Shown piece by piece: positions 1 through 6,189 of a stretch of 7,295 bases of DNA. Source of the stretch: Flavobacteriales bacterium. GTDB lineage: Bacteria > Bacteroidota > Bacteroidia > NS11-12g > UBA955. A program made the translations under genes and the position numbers. Under the pieces are notes generated by a model. It searched no databases. It saw nothing but the letters and a program-made list of their open reading frames with translations, and was not told the origin of the DNA. The stretch is from NCBI GenBank assembly GCA_947472115.1, contig CANIZU010000088.1, positions 1-7,295 on the forward strand, in the 5' to 3' direction. Position 1 is the stretch's first letter. Every line of letters starts with the position of its first letter.

Positions 1-1
1 A

Positions 2-640
2 AAAAAGTTTAAAACTACTATGAACTTCGTTTATGGTATGGGTGCTGCGGTAGTAATCGTGGGAGCATTGTTTAAAATTTTGCACTTGAAAGGTGCAGAC
101 ATTATGTTGTCGGTGGGTCTTTTGACAGAAGCCGCGATTTTCGTAATTTCTTCTTTCGAACCTGTGCATATGGATCCAGATTGGTCTTTAGTATATCCTG
201 AATTGGCTGGTGGTGACCCAACTGAATCAAAAAAGAAGTCTTCAAGTGGAACTGTTACTCAGCAATTAGATAATATGTTGGCTCAAGCGAAGATTGGTCC
301 AGAATTGATCGAAAGCTTAGGCAATGGTTTGTCGTCTTTGAGCAATAACGTAAAAGATATGGGTACTTTGTCAAATGCTGCAGTTGCTACAACTGAGTAT
401 GCAGAAAGTGCTTCAAAAGCGGCAAAAAACATGAATTCAATTGCAGATAGTACTGCAATGGTATCTGATTCAATGGGTAATTTCTCTGCAGGTTTGCAGG
501 GTGCTTTGACGAACATCAATTCAACTGAAGCAGCTACTGCTGAATTTGCTGGTGAGTTGTCTAAGTTGAATCGCAATTTGAGCAATTTGAATTCAATTTA
601 CGGTAATATGTTGAGCGCTATGGGCGCTAGCAAAGCCTAA
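2..640 (+). CDS. gldL: Type IX secretion/gliding motor protein GldL (5' end cut by window edge)
   Basis: GldL is the inner-membrane stator-like subunit of the type IX secretion and gliding motor; with GldM it turns proton-motive force into movement passed to the periplasmic ring. Counting from the ATG at 20, two membrane helices lie at about residues 4-21 and 27-46. They carry the conserved polar set Y5, K19, H22, E37 and E47, whose spacing matches the functional Y13, K27, H30, E49 and E59 of Flavobacterium johnsoniae as I recall them. A cytoplasmic helical region rich in Ser, Asn and Ala follows (about 80-206), typical of the family. The frame stays open to base 2, adding K-K-F-K-T-T before the ATG, and the family offset of about eight residues suggests the true start lies a few codons beyond the left edge. 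gldM follows after 39 bases. The family call is very secure; the start is not visible. Confidence 0.96.
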   Translation, partial: KKFKTTMNFVYGMGAAVVIVGALFKILHLKGADIMLSVGLLTEAAIFVISSFEPVHMDPDWSLVYPELAGGDPTESKKKSSSGTVTQQLDNMLAQAKIGPELIESLGNGLSSLSNNVKDMGTLSNAAVATTEYAESASKAAKNMNSIADSTAMVSDSMGNFSAGLQGALTNINSTEAATAEFAGELSKLNRNLSNLNSIYGNMLSAMGASKA

Positions 641-664
641 TCCATTTATCTAACCCAAATTAAA

Positions 665-670
665 AAGGAG
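665..670 (+). promoter_or_regulatory. Strong Shine-Dalgarno sequence before gldM
   Basis: AAGGAG stands nine bases before the gldM ATG (680), an ideal spacing for pairing with the 16S rRNA 3' end. The gldN, yceD, plsX and fabH starts have no such element. The rpmF start has AAGGA ending two bases before its ATG, too close to act as a normal site. Bacteroidota ribosomes usually hide the anti-Shine-Dalgarno, so a full site here is unusual. It supports the 680 start. Confidence 0.7.
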
Positions 671-679
671 ATATAGATA

Positions 680-2341
680 ATGGCAGGTGGTAAAGTATCC
701 GCACGTCAGAAGATGATCAACATGATGTACCTCGTGTTGACAGCGCTTTTGGCACTTAACGTATCTAAAGAAATCATCAAGGCGTTTAACTTGATTGAAA
801 ACTCTTTGGATAATTCTACAAAAAACATCGTTCAAAAGAACAGTGCAGTTTTGGGTTCATTGGTAAAAACTGCCTCTGAAAATAAAGCTGCTGCTGCTGC
901 AGTTTCTTATTGTAATCAAGTTCAAGGAATCAGCAAAACGTTGATCACTAGATTGAATGGTATTAAAAATGAATTGTTACTTCGATCTGGTGACCAAAAA
1001 GACCCTAAAATGGGTCGTAAGCAAGAGCCTGAAGCCATGTTGGTGAAAGGTGGAGTTGCCGAGTTGGCGCAAGGAGATAACATGGAACTACATGGTCACT
1101 ATTTCATGGTAGATGAGGGTGGTAAAAATGGTGTTGAATTACAAGATGCTATCAACAAAGCCCGTATCGAGATGTTAAATGTAATGAAGAAGGCTTCGGT
1201 TGACCCAATTTTGGCTGCATCTCCAGAAACGAAGAAAATGTTGTTGGAGCGCATGAAGGCAATCGAAGAAAAGACTTCTTTGTATGCAAACAATACTACC
1301 AATTCTAGTGGAACAGAGCAGACTTGGGTATCCATGTACTTAGAACATTCTCCTTTGGCTGGCGTATTTGCCATGTTGAGTAAGGTAGAGAACGATTCAC
1401 GTTCAATGGAAGCAGAAGTTATGCAAGCCTTGGCTGAATCAGTGAATGCTGCTGATTACAAATTCGACAAATTGATTCCAGTCGTTTCTTCATCTACTTC
1501 TGCCGTATTGACAAACCAAACCTATGAGGCTAACATCTTGTTGGCAGCTTATAACTCAAAAGCACAGATGATTGTGACTGTTAACGGTCGTCCAATTGAA
1601 GTGGTTGATGGTGTCGGAAAATACAAAGTAACTAGTGCATCTCCTGGTTCTCAGAAATACAAAGTAGGCATTCAGGTTCCTAAGCCAAATGGTGGTGGAT
1701 CTGATAATTACGAGACTGAAGCTGAATATAGTGTATTTGCTCCTCAAGCAGCTATTTCTGCCGATGAGTTGAATGTATTGTACGTAGGTTTACCTAACCC
1801 AATTTCTGTATCTGTGGGTGGTGTAGATCCTAAAAATGTAACTGTATCAGTTGTAGGTGGAGGTGTGAATCTTCGCGCTGCTAAGCCTGGCCAGTTCAAC
1901 GCTTTGGTTCCTGTTCGTAATGGTAATGAGTGTTTGATCAAAGTTACTGCAAAGTTGCCTGATGGTCGTACTGTATCTATGGGTGATAAGAAATTCAAAA
2001 TTCGTAACGTTCCTCGTCCTGTATTTAAAGCGGGTAGCGTTGGATTTAGCGGACCAATCTCTTTGTCTGCATTGAAAGTACAAGCGAATGCGGTTGCTGC
2101 TTTGGATAACTTCGTTTATGATGGAGTTAAATACGATGTATTGTCTTATCGTTTTACATGTATCGGACGCCGTACCAATGGACCAAAAATCATGACGGCT
2201 AACGGAGCATCATTGTCACCAATTTCTACATTCTTGAAGATGTTAGGCCCCGGTGATTTGATTCAGTTTGACCAAATTAAAGTAATCGGACCAGACAAAA
2301 CCCCGAAATTCTTGGATAACGTGGGTGGCGCAGTTCAATAA
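680..2341 (+). CDS. gldM: Type IX secretion/gliding motor protein GldM
   Basis: GldM (PorM in Porphyromonas) is the single-pass inner-membrane shaft of the type IX secretion motor. It dimerises, sits within a GldL ring and spans the periplasm to contact the GldK/GldN ring. The N-terminus (MAGGKVSARQKMINMMYLVL) is the family signature: one membrane helix at about residues 12-28, with R9 and Y17, which in F. johnsoniae face the GldL glutamate. The periplasmic part follows the four-domain plan: D1 about 36-255, ending in the conserved EHSPLAGVFAMLSK and ENDSRSMEAEV segments; D2 about 260-355; D3 from about 364 (LNVLYVGLPNPISVSVGG); and D4 from about 443 after KIRNVPRP. At 553 residues it is about 40 longer than the F. 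johnsoniae protein, possibly through loops near 200-215 and 333-346. It ends in tandem TAA TAG, and gldN starts 11 bases later. The ATG is supported by the signature N-terminus and a strong ribosome binding site. Confidence 0.98.
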   Translation: MAGGKVSARQKMINMMYLVLTALLALNVSKEIIKAFNLIENSLDNSTKNIVQKNSAVLGSLVKTASENKAAAAAVSYCNQVQGISKTLITRLNGIKNELLLRSGDQKDPKMGRKQEPEAMLVKGGVAELAQGDNMELHGHYFMVDEGGKNGVELQDAINKARIEMLNVMKKASVDPILAASPETKKMLLERMKAIEEKTSLYANNTTNSSGTEQTWVSMYLEHSPLAGVFAMLSKVENDSRSMEAEVMQALAESVNAADYKFDKLIPVVSSSTSAVLTNQTYEANILLAAYNSKAQMIVTVNGRPIEVVDGVGKYKVTSASPGSQKYKVGIQVPKPNGGGSDNYETEAEYSVFAPQAAISADELNVLYVGLPNPISVSVGGVDPKNVTVSVVGGGVNLRAAKPGQFNALVPVRNGNECLIKVTAKLPDGRTVSMGDKKFKIRNVPRPVFKAGSVGFSGPISLSALKVQANAVAALDNFVYDGVKYDVLSYRFTCIGRRTNGPKIMTANGASLSPISTFLKMLGPGDLIQFDQIKVIGPDKTPKFLDNVGGAVQ

Positions 2342-2352
2342 TAGAAACAACT

Positions 2353-3336
2353 ATGAAACGCATTTTATTCACACTCGCATTATTTACGGCTGCCGGCTTG
2401 CAAGCGCAAGATTGGGGTGGAGGTTGGGGCTCTTCGCCTGAACCTGCAAAAGGAGGTAAAACTCCTGCATCTTCACCAGCCCCTTCAGAAGCAACTGGTG
2501 AGCCAAAAAAGGATGTTGAAATTGTGATTCCAACGATTGGAACTCACTATGACGATCCAACGGTTCCTCATTATGAGCCTGAATATGTGAACCAAGATAC
2601 CAATATTCGCAATTTGCAGGGCATAGTTATGCCTCGTCCCTATTTGCGGAATGCGGATGTTAAATTCCGTAGGCGTGTATGGCGTGTGATTGATTTGCGT
2701 CAAAAGATGAATCGTTCTTGGACATGGCCTAAGAATCCTATTTCTCAAGTTTTTTGGGAATTTGGAACCAAAGGTTTGTTGCGCGCTTATGCTACGGATT
2801 CTTTTAACCGTATCATGACACCTGAAGATATCATTCGTTCAACTTCTGAGATTATTACAACTTCAAAGCAACGTCCCGGATCTGATGATCCTACGGATCT
2901 GGTTGATACTTCATTCCCTGAATATTTTAGCTGGGATTTGATCCAGAAGTTTGAAATCATGGAAGATTGGGTATTTGATTACAAACATGGTGAGTTGAAG
3001 CCGATCATCATTGGAATAGCACCAATTCAGCCTAAAATGATTATGGGTCAGTCGTATGATGTTAAACCTTTCTGGTTGAAAATGGATGATTGTCGTCCTA
3101 CATTGGCCAAAGCTGAAGTATTTAACAGATACAATGATGCTATGCGTTTGAATTGGGACCAGCATATTAATCATCACCGTTTGTTCGATAGTTATATCGT
3201 TAAGACATCTGAATGGGATGATAGATACATTAATCAGAAAGCTGAGTTTAAGCAAGATGGATTAGCCTCATTGCTTCGTGCAGAAGAAATAAAGAACGAT
3301 TTGTTCATTTTCGAGCATGATTTGTGGGAGTATTAA
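2353..3336 (+). CDS. gldN: Gliding/type IX secretion periplasmic ring protein GldN
   Basis: GldN (PorN) is a periplasmic protein that forms a ring with the lipoprotein GldK under the outer membrane and binds the C-terminal domain of GldM. It is needed for type IX secretion and gliding. A Sec signal peptide is clear: MKR, then a hydrophobic stretch to about residue 16, with likely cleavage near LQA/QD at 18-19. A Gly/Pro/Ala/Ser-rich linker follows (about 20-53). The conserved core begins with VKFRRRVWRVIDLRQKMN (103-120), the family hallmark, then GLLRAYATDSF and the C-terminal segment WDLIQKFEIMEDWVFDYKHG to DDCRPTLAKAEVFNRYND (194-262). At 327 residues it is of ordinary to slightly long size, the extra being mostly linker. 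There is no Shine-Dalgarno, but A at -3 and -6 fits the A-rich start context of the phylum. It is the last gene of the block, followed 20 bases later by a terminator. Confidence 0.97.
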   Translation: MKRILFTLALFTAAGLQAQDWGGGWGSSPEPAKGGKTPASSPAPSEATGEPKKDVEIVIPTIGTHYDDPTVPHYEPEYVNQDTNIRNLQGIVMPRPYLRNADVKFRRRVWRVIDLRQKMNRSWTWPKNPISQVFWEFGTKGLLRAYATDSFNRIMTPEDIIRSTSEIITTSKQRPGSDDPTDLVDTSFPEYFSWDLIQKFEIMEDWVFDYKHGELKPIIIGIAPIQPKMIMGQSYDVKPFWLKMDDCRPTLAKAEVFNRYNDAMRLNWDQHINHHRLFDSYIVKTSEWDDRYINQKAEFKQDGLASLLRAEEIKNDLFIFEHDLWEY

Positions 3337-3356
3337 TCTTACATAATTGATATTTT

Positions 3357-3389
3357 AAAAATCCCGAAGGCAACTTCGGGATTTTTTTT
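3357..3389 (+). terminator. Intrinsic terminator after gldN
   Basis: A perfect 13-bp stem (3357-3369 with 3374-3386) encloses a GCAA tetraloop. Its core is ATCCCGAAG/CTTCGGGAT and it runs into an eight-T tract (3382-3389). It lies 20 bases after the gldN stop, so it ends the gldLMN transcript. The run of A on the left arm means it could also work on the opposite strand, although no minus-strand gene enters from the right here. It separates the secretion block from the next operon. Confidence 0.93.
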
Positions 3390-3434
3390 GTCCCATCCTA
3401 AATGGCAATCATTTGAATTTATTCCTAGGATTCC

Positions 3435-3465
3435 TTTGATTTTCCTAGAATATTGCCTATTTTTG
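3435..3465 (+). promoter_or_regulatory. Bacteroidota-type promoter for the yceD-rpmF-plsX-fabH operon
   Basis: TTTG at 3435-3438 and TATTTTTG at 3458-3465 match the -33 (TTTG) and -7 (TAnnTTTG) elements recognised by the primary sigma factor of this phylum, with 19 bases between them. The position is right: just after a terminator and 18 bases before the yceD ATG at 3484. Transcription should start near 3470-3474, giving a leader of only about 10-14 bases. Repeated TTCCT units surround the -33 element. Confidence 0.75.
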
Positions 3466-3483
3466 CCCTTCGTTTTAGTAACG

Positions 3484-4026
3484 ATGTTCGATAAAGCGGA
3501 AGATCTAATCATTGAGTTTGTCAAATTAAAAGATGGCAAGCACTCGTTTAACTTCCGAGTTGACGAAACGTTCTTTGAAGAATTGGGGAGTGCTGAGGTA
3601 CATAAAGCCGATGTGGAAGTGGAAGTCTTAGTTGATAAAAACGTTAACTGGATGCATTGTCACATCGACATACATGGTAGCATGACAGTTGATTGTCATC
3701 GTTGTTTGGTGGATATTCCTTTGGGGATTGAAACGAAATATTTGTTAATCGTTAAATTGGATAGTCATGAAACTGTGGATGTGGATCACGAAGATGAGGG
3801 AGTAGAGTTAATCTACTTACGTCCGCATGATTTTGAATTGAGTATCGCTCGCCCCGTTTATGAAACAAGTTTATTGGCTTTGCCTATGATTAGGAATTGC
3901 GATGACTTGGAGATTAAACCCTGTGATCAGGCAATGATTCAAAAACTAAATACGCTCAGCGGAGAAGCAACAGATGAAGTTGTGGATGCTCGCTGGGACA
4001 AATTGAAACAACTAAAAAACAAATAA
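3484..4026 (+). CDS. yceD: YceD/DUF177 family protein
   Basis: This family is encoded next to rpmF in most bacteria, and E. coli YceD and its plant relatives are linked to 23S rRNA accumulation and 50S assembly. The 180-residue product has the Bacteroidota pattern: an N-terminal strand segment IEFVKLKDGKHSFNFRVDETFFE (10-32, family-typical), a CxxC pair at C71/C74 in the segment TVDCHRCLVDI, the C-terminal segment LALPMIRNC with a second Cys pair C139/C147, and a final DARWDKLKQLK. The four cysteines may bind metal, which is inference. I chose the ATG at 3484. A longer reading from TTG at 3388 would start inside the terminator T-tract and cross the promoter, adding 32 residues not seen in the family. 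rpmF starts eight bases after the stop. Confidence 0.92.
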   Translation: MFDKAEDLIIEFVKLKDGKHSFNFRVDETFFEELGSAEVHKADVEVEVLVDKNVNWMHCHIDIHGSMTVDCHRCLVDIPLGIETKYLLIVKLDSHETVDVDHEDEGVELIYLRPHDFELSIARPVYETSLLALPMIRNCDDLEIKPCDQAMIQKLNTLSGEATDEVVDARWDKLKQLKNK

Positions 4027-4034
4027 CCAAGGAA

Positions 4035-4220
4035 ATGGCACATCCTAAACGAAAAATATCCAAAACCCGTCGCGACAAACGTCGTACTCATGACAAAATT
4101 GAAGTCCGTCCAATGATTGCTGATCCAGTTACTGGTGATGTGTCGTTGTACCATCGTGTAAATCTCGAAACAGGAATGTACCGCGGCCAGAAGGTAATGA
4201 AGGGTCGCAACGATAGCTAA
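4035..4220 (+). CDS. rpmF: 50S ribosomal protein bL32, cysteine-free form
   Basis: bL32 is a small basic protein of the large ribosomal subunit. The 61-residue product opens with MAHPKRKISKTRRDKRRTHD, the near-invariant N-terminus of the family, and keeps the YHR and G-MYRG landmarks in its C-terminal half. Many bL32 proteins bind zinc through four cysteines (CPNC...C..C). Here there is none: the first pair position reads ADPVTGD and the second NLETG, so this is a C-minus form that cannot use the usual zinc ribbon. It sits between yceD and plsX as in many bacteria, eight bases after the former and one base before the latter. The ATG is fixed by the conserved N-terminus. Confidence 0.97.
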   Translation: MAHPKRKISKTRRDKRRTHDKIEVRPMIADPVTGDVSLYHRVNLETGMYRGQKVMKGRNDS

Positions 4221-4221
4221 A

Positions 4222-5190
4222 ATGAGAATCGGTATTGACGCCATGGGTGGGGATTACGCCCCATTAGAAGCCGTCAAAGGTGCCTCATTGGCCGCGAAGG
4301 CGTTGAACAGCTTAGAACTAGTACTATTTGGTTCTAGTGACGCAGTTTTGCGTGTATGCGAAAGTGAAGGGATTGATCCGAAATTATTTACTATTGTGGA
4401 TTCTCCGGATGTCATTGAGATGGCAGAACACCCGGTAAGAGCCCTGGTTTCAAAACCCAATTCTAGTATCGCGCAAGGATTCTTACATCTGGCGCAAGGA
4501 AAAATTGATGCTTTTCTTAGTGCCGGTAATACTGGTGCTATGTTGGTTGGTTCGATTCAATATCTTAAGTTGGTAGATGGATGTGATAGGCCCTGCTTAA
4601 CTGCTGCTATTCCCCGTGACAATATGAATCCTGGTCTGTTATTGGATGTGGGAGCTAATGCCGATTGCAAGCCTGAACATTTGGAGAAATTTGCACTGCT
4701 TGGGAATTTGCTTTATTCAATGATGTACAAAGTGGAGTCACCCAAAGTGGGTCTATTAAATATTGGTGAAGAAAGTGAAAAGGGCAACTTACTTACAAAA
4801 GCTACCCATCAATTATTATCTCAGACCCAAGGAATTAATTTTGTTGGCAATGTAGAAGGTCGTGATATCTTCAGTGACATTGCTGATGTTGTGGTTTGTG
4901 ATGGATTTAGTGGTAATGTGATCATTAAAGTTTGCGAGGGTATGTATTACCGCTTGGTAAAACGTGGCGTTCAAGATGATTATTTAGATCAGTTTAATTT
5001 TAAGCACTACGGTGGAAGTTTGGTATTGGGTGTCAATGCGCCAGTAATTGTTGGCCATGGCATCACCAAATCTGAAACTTTTTTCAAAATGATAGAGTTA
5101 GCACAGGATGCTGTAGAAACTCAATTGACAAGTAAAATTCAAAAGGCGATGAGCCGATTTAATGCTCAGCAATCAGAAACAACAAGTTAA
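4222..5190 (+). CDS. plsX: Phosphate acyltransferase PlsX
   Basis: PlsX converts acyl-ACP and phosphate to acyl-phosphate, the donor that PlsY uses for the first acylation of glycerol-3-phosphate; it is a peripheral membrane enzyme. The 322-residue product is of usual size and collinear with the family: RIGIDAMGGDYAP (2-14), DAFLSAGNTGAMLVG (96-110), the PGLLLDVGANADCKPEHLEKFA stretch (137-158), VGLLNIGEESEKGN (176-189), NFVGNVEGRDIF (206-217), VVVCDGFSGNVIIKVCEG (223-240), and YGGSLVLGVNAPVIVGHG (263-280). The segment between the last two is short. The ATG is one base after the rpmF stop, with no Shine-Dalgarno, so translation is probably coupled. fabH follows after three bases. Together with fabH it ties phospholipid synthesis to fatty acid supply. 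Confidence 0.98.
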   Translation: MRIGIDAMGGDYAPLEAVKGASLAAKALNSLELVLFGSSDAVLRVCESEGIDPKLFTIVDSPDVIEMAEHPVRALVSKPNSSIAQGFLHLAQGKIDAFLSAGNTGAMLVGSIQYLKLVDGCDRPCLTAAIPRDNMNPGLLLDVGANADCKPEHLEKFALLGNLLYSMMYKVESPKVGLLNIGEESEKGNLLTKATHQLLSQTQGINFVGNVEGRDIFSDIADVVVCDGFSGNVIIKVCEGMYYRLVKRGVQDDYLDQFNFKHYGGSLVLGVNAPVIVGHGITKSETFFKMIELAQDAVETQLTSKIQKAMSRFNAQQSETTS

Positions 5191-5193
5191 TTC

Positions 5194-6189
5194 ATGAAAA
5201 TTACAGCTGCCATTACTGCCGTGGGTGGATATGTTCCCCCAAAAATACTTACCAATGCGGACTTAGAGAAAATGGTTGATACGAACGATGAATGGATTCG
5301 TTCACGTACGGGTATTTCTGAGCGTCATATTTTGGATGAACCGGGAAAAGCGACGTCTGATTTGGCTGTGGGTGCTATTTTACCCATGTTGGCGAAGAAA
5401 GGTATCGATCCATCAGAAATTGATATGGTTATTTGTGGTACGGTGACGGGTGATTATATTTTTCCGGCTACTGCCAATGTGATCGCGGATAAAATTGGCG
5501 CGGTTAATGCTTGGGGCTATGATGTCAATGCGGCCTGCAGTGGTTTCTTATTTGCCTTAGTAACTGGATCTAAATTTATCGAAACGGGTACTCACAAAAA
5601 AGTTTTGGTTGTTGGTGCTGATAAAATGAGTGCCATTACCGACTATACAGATCGCAATACCTGTGTGTTGTTTGGCGATGGAGCGGGTTGTGTTTTGTTA
5701 GAACCTTCCACAGATGGAATGGGGATACAGGATTCAATTACGCGGGTGGATGGAAGTGGACGTGATTATTTGATTCAAAAAGCAGGTGGTTCGATGTTGC
5801 CTCCGAGTCATGAAACAATTGATCAACGCTTGCATTACGCTTACCAAGAGGGTAAAACGGTATTTAAGTTTGCTGTTACTCGTATGGCTGATGTGAGTTA
5901 TGAAATCATGCAGAGAAATAATCTTTCTGCTGACGATATTGCGTGGCTGGTGCCTCACCAAGCCAATTTGCGTATTATTGATGCAACGGCAGATCGCATG
6001 GGATTAGATAAAAACAAGGTGATGATCAACATCCAGAAGTATGGCAATACCACTTCAGGAACTTTGCCTTTGTGCTTATGGGAATGGGAAAAGCAATTGA
6101 AAAAAGGGGATAATCTAATCCTTAGTAGTTTTGGTGGTGGCTTTACTTGGGGTAGTATTTACCTCAAATGGGCTTACGATTCCAATTAA
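5194..6189 (+). CDS. fabH: Beta-ketoacyl-ACP synthase III (FabH)
   Basis: FabH starts type II fatty acid synthesis by condensing an acyl-CoA primer with malonyl-ACP; the primer sets straight or branched chains. The 331-residue protein is full length. The catalytic triad is intact: C115 in NAACSGFLFAL, H255 in VPHQANLRI, and N285 in YGNTTSGTLP. The N-terminal signature GGYVPPKILTN...TNDEWIRSRTGISERH (11-45), the GDGAG loop (161-165) and the C-terminal SSFGGGFTWGS (311-321) are all present. It is three bases after plsX with no Shine-Dalgarno. The gene that often follows in Bacteroidota (for example accB/accC) is absent; instead a convergent gene ends on the same TTAA (6186-6189). Primer preference cannot be read with confidence. 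Confidence 0.98.
   Translation: MKITAAITAVGGYVPPKILTNADLEKMVDTNDEWIRSRTGISERHILDEPGKATSDLAVGAILPMLAKKGIDPSEIDMVICGTVTGDYIFPATANVIADKIGAVNAWGYDVNAACSGFLFALVTGSKFIETGTHKKVLVVGADKMSAITDYTDRNTCVLFGDGAGCVLLEPSTDGMGIQDSITRVDGSGRDYLIQKAGGSMLPPSHETIDQRLHYAYQEGKTVFKFAVTRMADVSYEIMQRNNLSADDIAWLVPHQANLRIIDATADRMGLDKNKVMINIQKYGNTTSGTLPLCLWEWEKQLKKGDNLILSSFGGGFTWGSIYLKWAYDSN

Noticed and set aside
20..22. ATG at 20 as the gldL start
   Set aside because: The frame is open to the left edge with K-K-F-K-T-T, and family alignment expects about eight more residues, so this is probably an internal Met.
641..679. Separate promoter for gldM
   Set aside because: I find no TAnnTTTG box in the 39-base gap; gldM is most simply co-transcribed with gldL.
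1099..2083. Minus-strand open frames opposite gldM
   Set aside because: They lie entirely against a well-conserved gene, have no recognisable motifs and no promoter or start signals; they reflect the codon use of gldM.
2485..3255. Minus-strand open frames opposite gldN
   Set aside because: They are shadows of the conserved gldN frame, with no family resemblance.
3388..3483. N-terminal extension of the yceD product from a TTG codon
   Set aside because: It overlaps the terminator T-tract and the promoter, and is absent from the family. The ATG at 3484 matches the conserved N-terminus.
4029..4034. AAGGAA before rpmF as a Shine-Dalgarno
   Set aside because: AAGGA ends only one base before the ATG, too close for normal pairing; A-rich purines are common at starts in this phylum.
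3939..4244. Minus-strand frame of 101 codons across yceD, rpmF and plsX
   Set aside because: It covers parts of three secure genes including all of rpmF. The hydrophobic product is an effect of reading the Lys/Arg codons backwards.
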